Assembly: GCA_037190175.1 (NCBI GenBank)
Contig: JBBCJM010000186.1
Location: 1 to 44,231 of the forward strand
DNA: 44,231 bases
Source: JBBCJM01 sp037190175
Lineage (GTDB): Bacteria > Pseudomonadota > Alphaproteobacteria > Rhodobacterales > Rhodobacteraceae
Reading direction: 5' to 3'
Made by a program: the position numbers and the translations under genes. Every line of letters begins with the position of its first letter. The stretch's first letter is position 1. The notes under the pieces were generated by a model that made no database searches, was not told where the DNA came from, and saw nothing but the letters and a program-made list of their open reading frames with translations. Of the stretch, positions 35,894 through 44,231 are shown one piece after another.

Positions 35894-36522
35894 TGGGCTG
35901 GGACCGGAACCGGATGGCCGCGCGCGCGGCGCAGGAGTTGCAGGACGGCTGGTACGTCAACCTCGGCATCGGCATCCCGACGCTGGTGGCCAACTACATC
36001 CCCGAGGGGGTGGAGGTCACCTTGCAGTCCGAGAACGGGATGCTGGGGATGGGCCCCTTTCCTTTCGAGGGCGAGGAGGACGCCGACCTGATCAACGCCG
36101 GCAAGCAGACCATCACCGAACTGCCGCAGACCGCCTATTTCGACAGCGCCACCTCCTTCGCCATGATCCGCGGCGGCAAGATCGCCATGGCGATCCTGGG
36201 CGGCATGGAGGTCAGCGAGACCGGCGACCTGGCCAACTGGATGATCCCGGGCAAGCTGGTCAAGGGCATGGGGGGCGCGATGGATCTGGTGGCCGGCGTG
36301 GGCCGGGTGGTGGTGGTGATGGACCACACCTCGAAACACGGCGAGTCGAAGGTGCTGAAGGAATGCACCCTGCCGCTGACCGGCAAGGGGGTGGTGGACC
36401 GCATCATCACCAACCTTGGCGTGCTGGACGTGGTGCCGGGGGGCCTGAAGATCGTGGAACTGGCCGACGGGGTGACCGAGGCCGAGCTGCGCGCGGCGAC
36501 GGAGGCCGCGATCGTTGGCTGA
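35893..36522 (+). CDS. scoB: 3-oxoacid CoA-transferase subunit B
   Basis: This 209-residue beta subunit carries the catalytic glutamate in LQSENGMLGMGPFP (about residue 50), which forms the glutamyl-CoA thioester. The N-terminus (MAARAAQELQDGWYVNLGIGIPT) and the segment DHTSKHGESKVLKECTLPLTGKGVV are typical. It overlaps subunit A by one base and the following GNAT gene by eight, showing tight coupling. It serves ketone-body or polyhydroxybutyrate breakdown. Confidence 0.95.
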   Translation: MGWDRNRMAARAAQELQDGWYVNLGIGIPTLVANYIPEGVEVTLQSENGMLGMGPFPFEGEEDADLINAGKQTITELPQTAYFDSATSFAMIRGGKIAMAILGGMEVSETGDLANWMIPGKLVKGMGGAMDLVAGVGRVVVVMDHTSKHGESKVLKECTLPLTGKGVVDRIITNLGVLDVVPGGLKIVELADGVTEAELRAATEAAIVG

Positions 36523-36805
36523 CCCGGTGATCGAACGCGAGCATGGCGGCTCGAAGGGCCGCTATGTGGTGCGCAGGGAGGGGGCCGAGGCGGAGCTGAC
36601 CTATTCCATCGCCTCGCCCCGGCTGATCATCGCCGACCACACCGGGGTGCCCGATGCCTTCCGCGGCACCGGCATGGGCCGTGCGCTGGTGGAACGGTTG
36701 GTGGCCGACGCGCGGGCCGAGGGGGTCAGGATCGTGCCGCTCTGCCCCTTCGTGAAGGCGCAGTTCGCGCGCAACCCCGACTGGGCGGACGTGATCGCGC
36801 GCTGA
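36515..36805 (+). CDS. Small GNAT-type N-acetyltransferase (YjdJ/NATD1-like)
   Basis: This 96-residue protein is of the compact GNAT type: YVVRREGAEAELTYSIA, then IADHTGVPDAFRGTGMGRALVERLV (acetyl-CoA pyrophosphate loop R-G-T-G-M-G) and PLCPFVKAQFARNPDWADV, the hallmark tail of this subfamily. The start is a TTG at 36515 inside the end of scoB, or a GTG at 36527; no ATG is available at the right place. Substrate unknown. Confidence 0.85.
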   Translation: MADPVIEREHGGSKGRYVVRREGAEAELTYSIASPRLIIADHTGVPDAFRGTGMGRALVERLVADARAEGVRIVPLCPFVKAQFARNPDWADVIAR

Positions 36806-36813
36806 GGGCGCCT

Positions 36814-37602
36814 TCAGCCGCGGATGATGCCGCGGAATTCCTCGAAGAGCCCGGCGTTGCCGCAGATCACCGCGCCCTTTTCCAGCGGCCGGTCGCCCTC
36901 CCTGATGCCGGTGGCCAGGCCGCCGGCCTCGCGCACGATGATCATCCCGGCCGCCATGTCCCAGGCGTGGATGCCGCGTTCCCAATAGCCCTCGTAGCGC
37001 CCCGCCGCCACATAGGCCATGTCGAGCGCCGCCGCCCCCCAGCGCCGCACCCCGGCGCAGACCGGCATCAGCCGGGCGAGGTCGGCCAGCGTCGCCGGCA
37101 GCGCCGGGCGGCCGGCGAAGGGCACCCCGGTGGCGAAGATCGCCTCGATCATCCGCGTGCGGCCCGAGACGCGCAGCCGGCGGTTGTCGTTCAGCCAGGC
37201 GCCGGTGCCCTTCTCGGCCCAGAACATCTCGTCCTTGGCCGGGTCATAGATCACGCCGGACACCACCTCGCCCTTGTGCTCCAGCGCGATGGAGATCGCC
37301 CAGTGCGGCAGCCCGTGCAGGAAGTTGGTGGTCCCGTCCAGCGGATCGACGATCCAGCGCCGGGTCGGATCCTCGCCGGGGGTCTCGCCGGTCTCCTCGC
37401 CCAGCCAGCCGTAGGTGGGGCGGCCGCCCATCAGCTCCTCGCGGATGATCCGCTCGGCCTCGCGGTCGGCCTTCGAGACGAAATCGCCCGGGCCCTTGGC
37501 CGAGACCTGGAGGTTCTCGACCTCGCGGAAGTCCTTGACCAGCGACCGGGCGGCGCGGCGCGCGGCCTTGATCATCAGGTTCAGGTTGGCGCTGCCTTGC
37601 AT
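36814..37602 (-). CDS. suhB: Inositol monophosphatase family protein (SuhB)
   Basis: This 262-residue Mg2+-dependent phosphatase is given from its internal ATG (MQGSANLNLMIKAARRAARSLVKDF). Metal-binding motifs are GDFVSKADREAE, WLGEETGE, WIVDPLDGTTNFLHGLPHWAISIAL and WDMAAGMIIVREAGG. The size and start are those of SuhB proteins, and GGAG lies nine bases upstream of the ATG. However, the reading frame continues upstream without a stop into the DUF1194 gene, so a fused product is also possible (see the overlapping entry). An independent start is favoured because a fusion would carry a signal peptide. Confidence 0.88.
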   Translation of the reverse strand: MQGSANLNLMIKAARRAARSLVKDFREVENLQVSAKGPGDFVSKADREAERIIREELMGGRPTYGWLGEETGETPGEDPTRRWIVDPLDGTTNFLHGLPHWAISIALEHKGEVVSGVIYDPAKDEMFWAEKGTGAWLNDNRRLRVSGRTRMIEAIFATGVPFAGRPALPATLADLARLMPVCAGVRRWGAAALDMAYVAAGRYEGYWERGIHAWDMAAGMIIVREAGGLATGIREGDRPLEKGAVICGNAGLFEEFRGIIRG

Positions 37603-38343
37603 CTCGTCGGTCTCCGCTGCTGCGGCCCCGGCGCATACACGCCGGGCTGCGGTTTGGCCAGCCCCCGGGGGCGGCACCTGCCCCAGCATCCGCGGGGTCA
37701 GCTCGCGGATCAGCTTGCGGCGGATCGCGGGCGGGAAGTCGGTCTGCCGCGCCGCCACCTCGACGAAGGCGCCGGGGCCGCGGATCACCTCGGCGCGGTA
37801 ATAGTCCACCACCCCCATCTCGTGCTGGCCGATGGCCAGGCCGTTCACGGTGATCGCCCCGAAGTCGGCCCGGGCATAGACCCGCGCCGGGGCCGGGCCG
37901 GCGTTGTTGCGCCCGTCGCCCGAGACATCCAGCACCTGCACGTCGCAGGGCGGGGCGCGGGCCAGGAAATCCCGCCCGAACTCCAGCGCCGCACCCAGCG
38001 CGGTCAGAAGGTCGCCCGTGGGCCGCTCGCGCCCCGCCACCAGCGCGGCCACGGCGTCGAGATCGGCCGGGCCGGCGATCAGCCGCCAGTCGGCGACCAC
38101 CTGCTGATGCTCCGCCCCCGCCCATTCATAGATGCCCAGCGCCACCGGCCCGCCGGGCGCGAAGAAGGCCGCGCGCACCTCGGGATCCTCCAGCGCCGCC
38201 ACGATCCCCTCGCGCTGGATCGCATAGTCCCCCGGGCTGATCGAGCGCGAGACATCGACCGCCAGCGCCAGCGCGATGCGGCAGGCCCGCGCCGGCAGGG
38301 GCGAAAGCACGAGCGACAGGGCAAGCAGGCAGGCAGCGCGCAT
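36814..38343 (-). CDS. DUF1194 (VWA-like) secreted protein reading in frame into suhB
   Basis: From the ATG at 38343 the first 19 residues are a signal peptide (MRAACLLALSLVLSPLPARA). A VWA-like DUF1194 domain follows, with the MIDAS-type motif ALAVDVSRSIS, then VQVLDVSGDGRNN and FVEVAARQTDFPPAIRRKLIREL. After MLGQVPPP the frame runs through an Ala-rich linker into the SuhB domain, giving 509 residues. One base fewer in the CCCCCGGGGG run at 37662-37671 would instead continue as GLAKPQPGVYAPG and stop at 37581, just inside suhB. So the natural state may be two overlapping genes, with a sequence error or real indel joining them. Confidence 0.7.
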   Translation of the reverse strand: MRAACLLALSLVLSPLPARACRIALALAVDVSRSISPGDYAIQREGIVAALEDPEVRAAFFAPGGPVALGIYEWAGAEHQQVVADWRLIAGPADLDAVAALVAGRERPTGDLLTALGAALEFGRDFLARAPPCDVQVLDVSGDGRNNAGPAPARVYARADFGAITVNGLAIGQHEMGVVDYYRAEVIRGPGAFVEVAARQTDFPPAIRRKLIRELTPRMLGQVPPPGAGQTAARRVCAGAAAAETDEMQGSANLNLMIKAARRAARSLVKDFREVENLQVSAKGPGDFVSKADREAERIIREELMGGRPTYGWLGEETGETPGEDPTRRWIVDPLDGTTNFLHGLPHWAISIALEHKGEVVSGVIYDPAKDEMFWAEKGTGAWLNDNRRLRVSGRTRMIEAIFATGVPFAGRPALPATLADLARLMPVCAGVRRWGAAALDMAYVAAGRYEGYWERGIHAWDMAAGMIIVREAGGLATGIREGDRPLEKGAVICGNAGLFEEFRGIIRG

Positions 38344-38449
38344 GGGGCCTCGGCCAGGGCGGCCGGCCCCCGGGCGCGGAGCCCCCGCCATGCGCCAGCC
38401 TAGGCCATCGGCGCCGCCGCGTCGACCGGGATCGCTGCCGGCGCGCCCT

Positions 38450-39181
38450 TCAGCGCAGGATCGCCGCGGCCGCCACGGCGCCTGGGCCTTCCTCCTGCAC
38501 GATGGCCACCGCGGGGTCGCTGCCGGTGGCGGGCAGGGTGGCCGAGAAGGGGGTGGTGGCGGTCCAGTCGGCCACCGGATCCCAGGAGGTCACGATATTG
38601 TGGTAGGTCACCACCTGGCCCGCGTTCTCGCCCCGTTCGATGGCCACCTCCTCCTGCGGGCGGAAGCGGACGAACTGCACCCGGAAGCGGCGGTCGGTGG
38701 GGGGCACCGCCTCGGCGCGGATGACGAAGCGGTCGCCCTCGCGCGTCACGGTCAGGCGGATGTCGTAGGCGCGGGCGGCGGCGGCCTGCCGGCGCACCGC
38801 CTCCTCGATCAGCCCGGCCTTGTGGCCGATCATCGCCTCCTGCCCGCCGACGATCACCTGCGGGGTATAGACCATCTTGGCGCCGGCCATCTTGGCATAG
38901 GCCTTCTGCCGCTTGGTGAACTCGGGCCGGGCGAAGCGGTCCTCCCAGCCCAGATAGTCCCAGTAGTCGACATGCAGCGCCAGCGCGATCACCCGGGGGT
39001 CCTGCGCCAGCCCGGCGAAGACCGCATCGGCCGGCGGGCAGGAGGAACAACCCTGCGAGGTGAAAAGCTCCACCAGCACCGGGCTGGCGGTTTCGTCCGA
39101 GGCCCCGGGGGCGGTCTGCGCGGCTGCCGCCAGGGCGAAAGCCGTCCACAGGCCGCAGGCGGCACTGACAAGCTGTCGCAT
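38450..39181 (-). CDS. DUF1223 family secreted thioredoxin-fold protein
   Basis: This 243-residue protein has a signal peptide (MRQLVSAACGLWTAFALAAAA). A DUF1223 domain follows: VLVELFTSQGCSSCPPADAVF (CxxC in GCSSCPP), LALHVDYWDYLGW, DRFARPEFTKRQKAYAK, YTPQVIVGGQ. The fold is thioredoxin-like; biochemical role is not established to my knowledge. The ATG at 39181 gives the signal peptide; upstream codons are not signal-like. It is divergent from acnA. Confidence 0.9.
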   Translation of the reverse strand: MRQLVSAACGLWTAFALAAAAQTAPGASDETASPVLVELFTSQGCSSCPPADAVFAGLAQDPRVIALALHVDYWDYLGWEDRFARPEFTKRQKAYAKMAGAKMVYTPQVIVGGQEAMIGHKAGLIEEAVRRQAAAARAYDIRLTVTREGDRFVIRAEAVPPTDRRFRVQFVRFRPQEEVAIERGENAGQVVTYHNIVTSWDPVADWTATTPFSATLPATGSDPAVAIVQEEGPGAVAAAAILR

Positions 39182-39320
39182 GTGGTTCCCCGTTCTCCCG
39201 TCGCCCATCGGGGATAGCGCGGGGGGGATGCCCCTGCCAATCAAGGTTTTGCGAGTGTCACGCCGCCGCGACGGGATGTTGCATCCCGGCAAAGGCCGCG
39301 GCCGGAGGGGCTAGATTTTC

Positions 39321-39338
39321 GGCATACAATGGCATACA
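39321..39338 (+). promoter_or_regulatory. Direct repeat GGCATACA x2, candidate operator of acnA
   Basis: GGCATACA occurs at 39321-39328 and again at 39331-39338, exactly one helical turn apart, in a locally AT-richer stretch just after TAGATT (39312), a possible -10 element. The repeats would then cover the transcription start of acnA. The sequence style recalls GntR-family sites; no regulator gene is adjacent. Confidence 0.4.
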
Positions 39339-39357
39339 GAACGCGCGACTCCATGTT

Positions 39358-39391
39358 CGCGGCCGCAGAAATAGCTGCTATACCGGCCGCG
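39358..39391 (+). promoter_or_regulatory. Hairpin in the acnA leader
   Basis: CGCGGCCG (39358-39365) and CGGCCGCG (39384-39391) are perfect arms with an 18-nt loop that holds the only AT-rich bases nearby. It ends 39 nt before the acnA ATG, so it lies in the probable 5' leader. It may control translation or stability; function is not known. Confidence 0.45.
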
Positions 39392-39430
39392 AAGCACCCC
39401 GCCCGAGCCCTTTCGCCAGGAGGCCCAGCC

Positions 39431-42184
<2,754 letters not shown>

Positions 42185-42200
42185 GGGCCGGCCGCCTTTG

Positions 42201-42230
42201 AAGGGGGCGCCCCCTGCGGCGCCCTTTCGT
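42201..42230 (+). terminator. Intrinsic terminator of acnA
   Basis: GGGCGCC (42205-42211), loop CCCTGC, GGCGCCC (42218-42224), then TTTCGTT. The stem is extended by A-T and G-T pairs on both sides. It starts 17 bp after the acnA stop and is the expected end of the transcript. Confidence 0.7.
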
Positions 42231-42256
42231 TGCGGCTTGCGGCGCGGCGATTGCCC

Positions 42257-42535
42257 TCAGAAACCGCCATTGGCGCGGATCGACAGGCGGGTCGCCACGT
42301 CGACCGACAGAGGCCCGGACCGCGGTGCCCCCGGCGACGGAACCCCGATGTCCTTCAGATGGCGCTCCGTCAGGCCCGCGGCGCTGTCGAGCCGCACCGC
42401 CGCGCGGCCGAGCGCCGCCAGCCGGCGGAGCCAGCGCCGGGCCGCGCCGAGGCGGGCGGGCATCTGAGTGCCGAACGGATTGGTGCCCGGCGCGTCCTGG
42501 GTCGGGTGAGAACCTGCATCTTGAACATGGGCCAT
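42257..42535 (-). CDS. Small DUF1127-like basic protein
   Basis: This 92-residue protein has a core ARRWLRRLAALGRAAVRLDSAAGLTERHLKDIGVP, which resembles the DUF1127 pattern (Arg-rich helix ending in L-x-D-I-G-L/V). The N-terminal part is unstructured. A good ribosome site (GGGAGG) stands before the ATG. It is convergent with acnA and divergent from the HxlR regulator. Some DUF1127 proteins are linked to RNA turnover or phosphate response in alphaproteobacteria; a role here is not shown. The match is weaker than for short classic members. Confidence 0.65.
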   Translation of the reverse strand: MAHVQDAGSHPTQDAPGTNPFGTQMPARLGAARRWLRRLAALGRAAVRLDSAAGLTERHLKDIGVPSPGAPRSGPLSVDVATRLSIRANGGF

Positions 42536-42557
42536 GGCGACCTCCCTGCCATCTGTG

Positions 42558-42571
42558 CCGGAGAACTCCGG
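42558..42571. promoter_or_regulatory. Palindrome between DUF1127-like gene and HxlR regulator
   Basis: CCGGAG-AA-CTCCGG is a perfect inverted repeat in the 168-bp divergent spacer, 23 bp upstream of the DUF1127-like start and 133 bp upstream of the HxlR gene. With flanking G-T pairs it could also be an RNA hairpin. It is a candidate site for autoregulation by the HxlR protein. Confidence 0.4.
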
Positions 42572-42703
42572 TGCGGGCAGGATGGCGCCGCGGCGGGCCG
42601 CGGGTTGAGTGCAGGAACTGAACCGCCGCCGCTACAAAGTCTGAACTGGATCGTGCGGCCGCAAGGGCGCAAGCTGCACCCACCCGCCGCAAAGGAGGCC
42701 GCG

Positions 42704-43459
42704 ATGTCCGGCAAGCCCTATGGCATGATCTGCCCCATCACCCGCGCCTGCGAGATTCTCGAGCCGCGCTGGACCATCCCGATCCTGGTCGGGCTTTGGG
42801 CGGGCTGCACCAGGTTCAACGACCTGCGGCGCGAAGTCGGCAACATCTCGCCCGCGCTCCTGTCCAAACGGCTGAAGGATCTCGAAGCGAAGGGCTTTGT
42901 CGAGCGGGTCTGCGATCCGGCCAAGGGCTCGGTCGATTATATCCGCACCGAAGCTGCCGTCGCGCTGGAGCCTGCGCTGAACGAACTGGCGCGATGGGCG
43001 CAATGTTACATCGACGCCGAAACGGCGCTTTGCACCGCCACGGTGTCGAACCTGATGTGGAAGATGCGCAACCATTTCATCGCCGATGCCCTGCCCGAAC
43101 GGCGGCTGGTGATCCAATTCCGCTTTGCCGATCCGGGGCTGGAATACGACACCTATTGGGCCATCATCCGGCCCGGCTTCCCGGTCGAAACCTGCTCCTC
43201 GATCCCCGGCTACGACATCGACCTCTATGTCGAGACCAACCGGGTCTCGCTGCACGGCATCCTGCTGGGCCGCACCACCATCGCGCGCGAGCTCGATGAG
43301 GGCGGGCTGTTCCTCAGCGGCGACGCGGTGCTGTCGCGGACGATGCACCGCTGGCTGAAGCTGAGCGACTATGCGCTGTTCGACGGGATCGCCGTGCTGC
43401 CCGCGCGGCCTGCGGGCACCCGCCGGGCCGGCGCGGCGCCGGCGGTGGCGCGGGCCTGA
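42704..43459 (+). CDS. HxlR-family transcriptional regulator with C-terminal ligand-like domain
   Basis: This 251-residue protein has an N-terminal HxlR winged helix: CPITRACEILEPRWTIPILVGL, FNDLRREVGNISPALLSKRLKDLEAKGFVER. The C-terminal 130 residues (NHFIADALPERRLVIQFRFADPG through LFLSGDAVLSRTMHRWLKLS) look like an SCP2-type sterol or lipid-binding domain, which occurs in a subset of these regulators. The ATG follows AAAGGAGG, an excellent site. The frame is open far upstream but only this start fits. Its target could be the divergent small gene or the following AlkD gene. Confidence 0.88.
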   Translation: MSGKPYGMICPITRACEILEPRWTIPILVGLWAGCTRFNDLRREVGNISPALLSKRLKDLEAKGFVERVCDPAKGSVDYIRTEAAVALEPALNELARWAQCYIDAETALCTATVSNLMWKMRNHFIADALPERRLVIQFRFADPGLEYDTYWAIIRPGFPVETCSSIPGYDIDLYVETNRVSLHGILLGRTTIARELDEGGLFLSGDAVLSRTMHRWLKLSDYALFDGIAVLPARPAGTRRAGAAPAVARA

Positions 43460-43470
43460 GGCGTCGGGGG

Positions 43471-44169
43471 ATGGCGATGCAGCTTGCGCAGGCCCTGACG
43501 GCGCTGGAGGCGCTGGGCGATCCCGCCCGCGCTGCCGAGATGGCGGGGTATCACAAGGCGCCGCGGCGCTATCTGGGCGTGGCGATGCCGGCGGTGGATG
43601 CGCTGGTGCGGGGCTGGCGCGAGGCCGGGCCGACGGTGGAGCAGCGCGTGGCGCTGGCGCAGGCGCTGTGGGCCACCGACATCCACGAGGCGCGGATCGC
43701 CGCGGCGCGGCTGCTGACCCAGGCGCGGATCCGCCCGGACGGCGCGGTATGGGACACGATTGCCGGCTGGGTGCCCGACTTCGACGCCTGGGCCATCGCC
43801 GACCATGCCGCCAAGGCGGGCGAGCGGCGGCTGGTGGCGGACCCCGCGCGGCTGGATCAGGTGGAGGGCTGGGTGGCCTCGCCCCACATGTGGACCCGCC
43901 GCGCGGCGCTGGTCTTCACCCTGCCGTGGACGAAAGAGAACCATCCCTCGGCCGAGGAACTGGCCCAGCGCGACCGCATCCTGGGCTGGTGCGCCGCGCT
44001 GGTCCCGGACCGCGACTGGTTCATCCAGAAGGCGGTGGCCTGGTGGCTGCGGGATCTCTCCAGGCACGACCCCGGGCGGACCCGCGCCTTCCTCGCCGGC
44101 CCGGGGCAGGGGCTGAAGCCCTGGGCGCAAAAGGAGGCAGGGCGGCATCTGGCGGGCGTGGCGGGGTGA
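43471..44169 (+). CDS. AlkD-like DNA alkylation repair protein (HEAT-like repeats)
   Basis: This 232-residue protein is composed of HEAT-like helical pairs, as in AlkD glycosylases: YHKAPRRYLGVAMPAVDALVRGW, WATDIHEARIAAARLL, WVPDFDAWAIADHAAK, WVASPHMWTRRAALVFTL, DRDWFIQKAVAWWLRDLSRHDP. The conserved Trp and Asp residues in these segments are those lining the alkylated-base pocket. It lies 11 bp after the HxlR gene and is probably co-transcribed. The first of two close ATGs is used (43471; the other is 43477). Its stop codon lies inside the hairpin described next. Confidence 0.88.
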   Translation: MAMQLAQALTALEALGDPARAAEMAGYHKAPRRYLGVAMPAVDALVRGWREAGPTVEQRVALAQALWATDIHEARIAAARLLTQARIRPDGAVWDTIAGWVPDFDAWAIADHAAKAGERRLVADPARLDQVEGWVASPHMWTRRAALVFTLPWTKENHPSAEELAQRDRILGWCAALVPDRDWFIQKAVAWWLRDLSRHDPGRTRAFLAGPGQGLKPWAQKEAGRHLAGVAG

Positions 44170-44231
44170 ACCCCGCCCTTGCGCCGGCCGGGGTGGCGGG
44201 ATGAATCCCGCCCTACATACGGTCCCGTAGG
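44160..44231. repeat. Two tandem hairpins with matched base changes, window edge
   Basis: GGCGGGGT-GA-ACCCCGCC (44160-44177) includes the AlkD stop codon. GGCGGGAT-GA-ATCCCGCC (44195-44212) follows 17 bp later, flanked by CCTAC (44212-44216) and GTAGG (44227-44231). The two stems differ by a compensatory G-C to A-T change. They probably serve as terminator, and belong to a repeat type that continues beyond the window. Confidence 0.65.

Noticed and set aside
42230..42703. Long N-terminal extension of the HxlR regulator
   Set aside because: The HxlR domain starts directly after the ATG at 42704, which has an excellent AAAGGAGG site; upstream sequence is the divergent gene and spacer.

Overview
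The window is a very GC-rich chromosomal segment from an alphaproteobacterium, most likely a member of the Rhodobacterales (Rhodobacter/Paracoccus/Roseobacter relatives). The grounds are gene content and family style: a complete-looking Tad/Flp pilus cluster with an OmpA-type lipoprotein where CpaD would be expected, a trifunctional-length PutA next to a divergent Lrp-type putR, a SuhB with the sequence style of that order, and a GC-rich stem-loop repeat followed by a 'GGATATTT/GAGTATTT' tail that I associate from memory with Rhodobacteraceae intergenic regions. No rRNA, CRISPR array, transposase, integrase or phage gene was seen, so this looks like core chromosome rather than a mobile island.

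Layout. (1) 72-9163, minus strand: a purine/nucleobase salvage operon. Guanine deaminase is followed by a spermidine/putrescine-type ABC importer (binding protein, two permeases, ATPase), an ATZ/MtaD-type amidohydrolase, an M20 peptidase-like amidase and a nucleoside hydrolase. The last five genes are joined by four ATGA stop/start overlaps. A stem-loop between binding protein and permeases may lower expression of the distal genes, and a 411-bp non-coding stretch with three strong hairpins separates guaD from the binding protein. (2) 9391-15890, plus strand: the MgtE magnesium transporter and 5-formyltetrahydrofolate cyclo-ligase (GTG start overlapping the mgtE stop), two tandem paralogous secreted proteins of unknown function, a membrane-anchored unknown protein, an RmlC-like cupin and a family 2 glycosyltransferase. 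(3) 15892-28165, minus strand: the Tad pilus locus, in transcription order flp, a second pilin-like gene, cpaB, cpaC, ompA, cpaE, cpaF, tadB, tadC, two TPR lipoproteins, a prepilin peptidase and an AAA ATPase. Hairpins divide it into several transcription blocks. TadE/F/G minor pilins are not in this window. (4) 28531-33703: a lytic transglycosylase, putA, putR and a tRNA-Leu(UAA). (5) 33819-39181: a META-like unknown protein, a two-subunit 3-oxoacid CoA-transferase overlapping a small GNAT gene, then on the minus strand a DUF1194/VWA protein whose frame runs without a stop into an inositol monophosphatase, and a DUF1223 protein. (6) 39431-44231: aconitase A with a structured, repeat-containing leader, a small DUF1127-like gene divergent from an HxlR-family regulator, an AlkD-like DNA alkylation repair protein and a tandem hairpin repeat at the window edge.

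Most genes belong to known families. The least explained parts are the unknown trio at 11427-14355, the META-like protein at 33819, the AAA ATPase attached to the Tad locus, the DUF1194-SuhB read-through, the combination of enzymes in the purine operon, and the dispersed stem-loop element (five copies in the window). All homology calls were made by reading motifs. No database search was possible.
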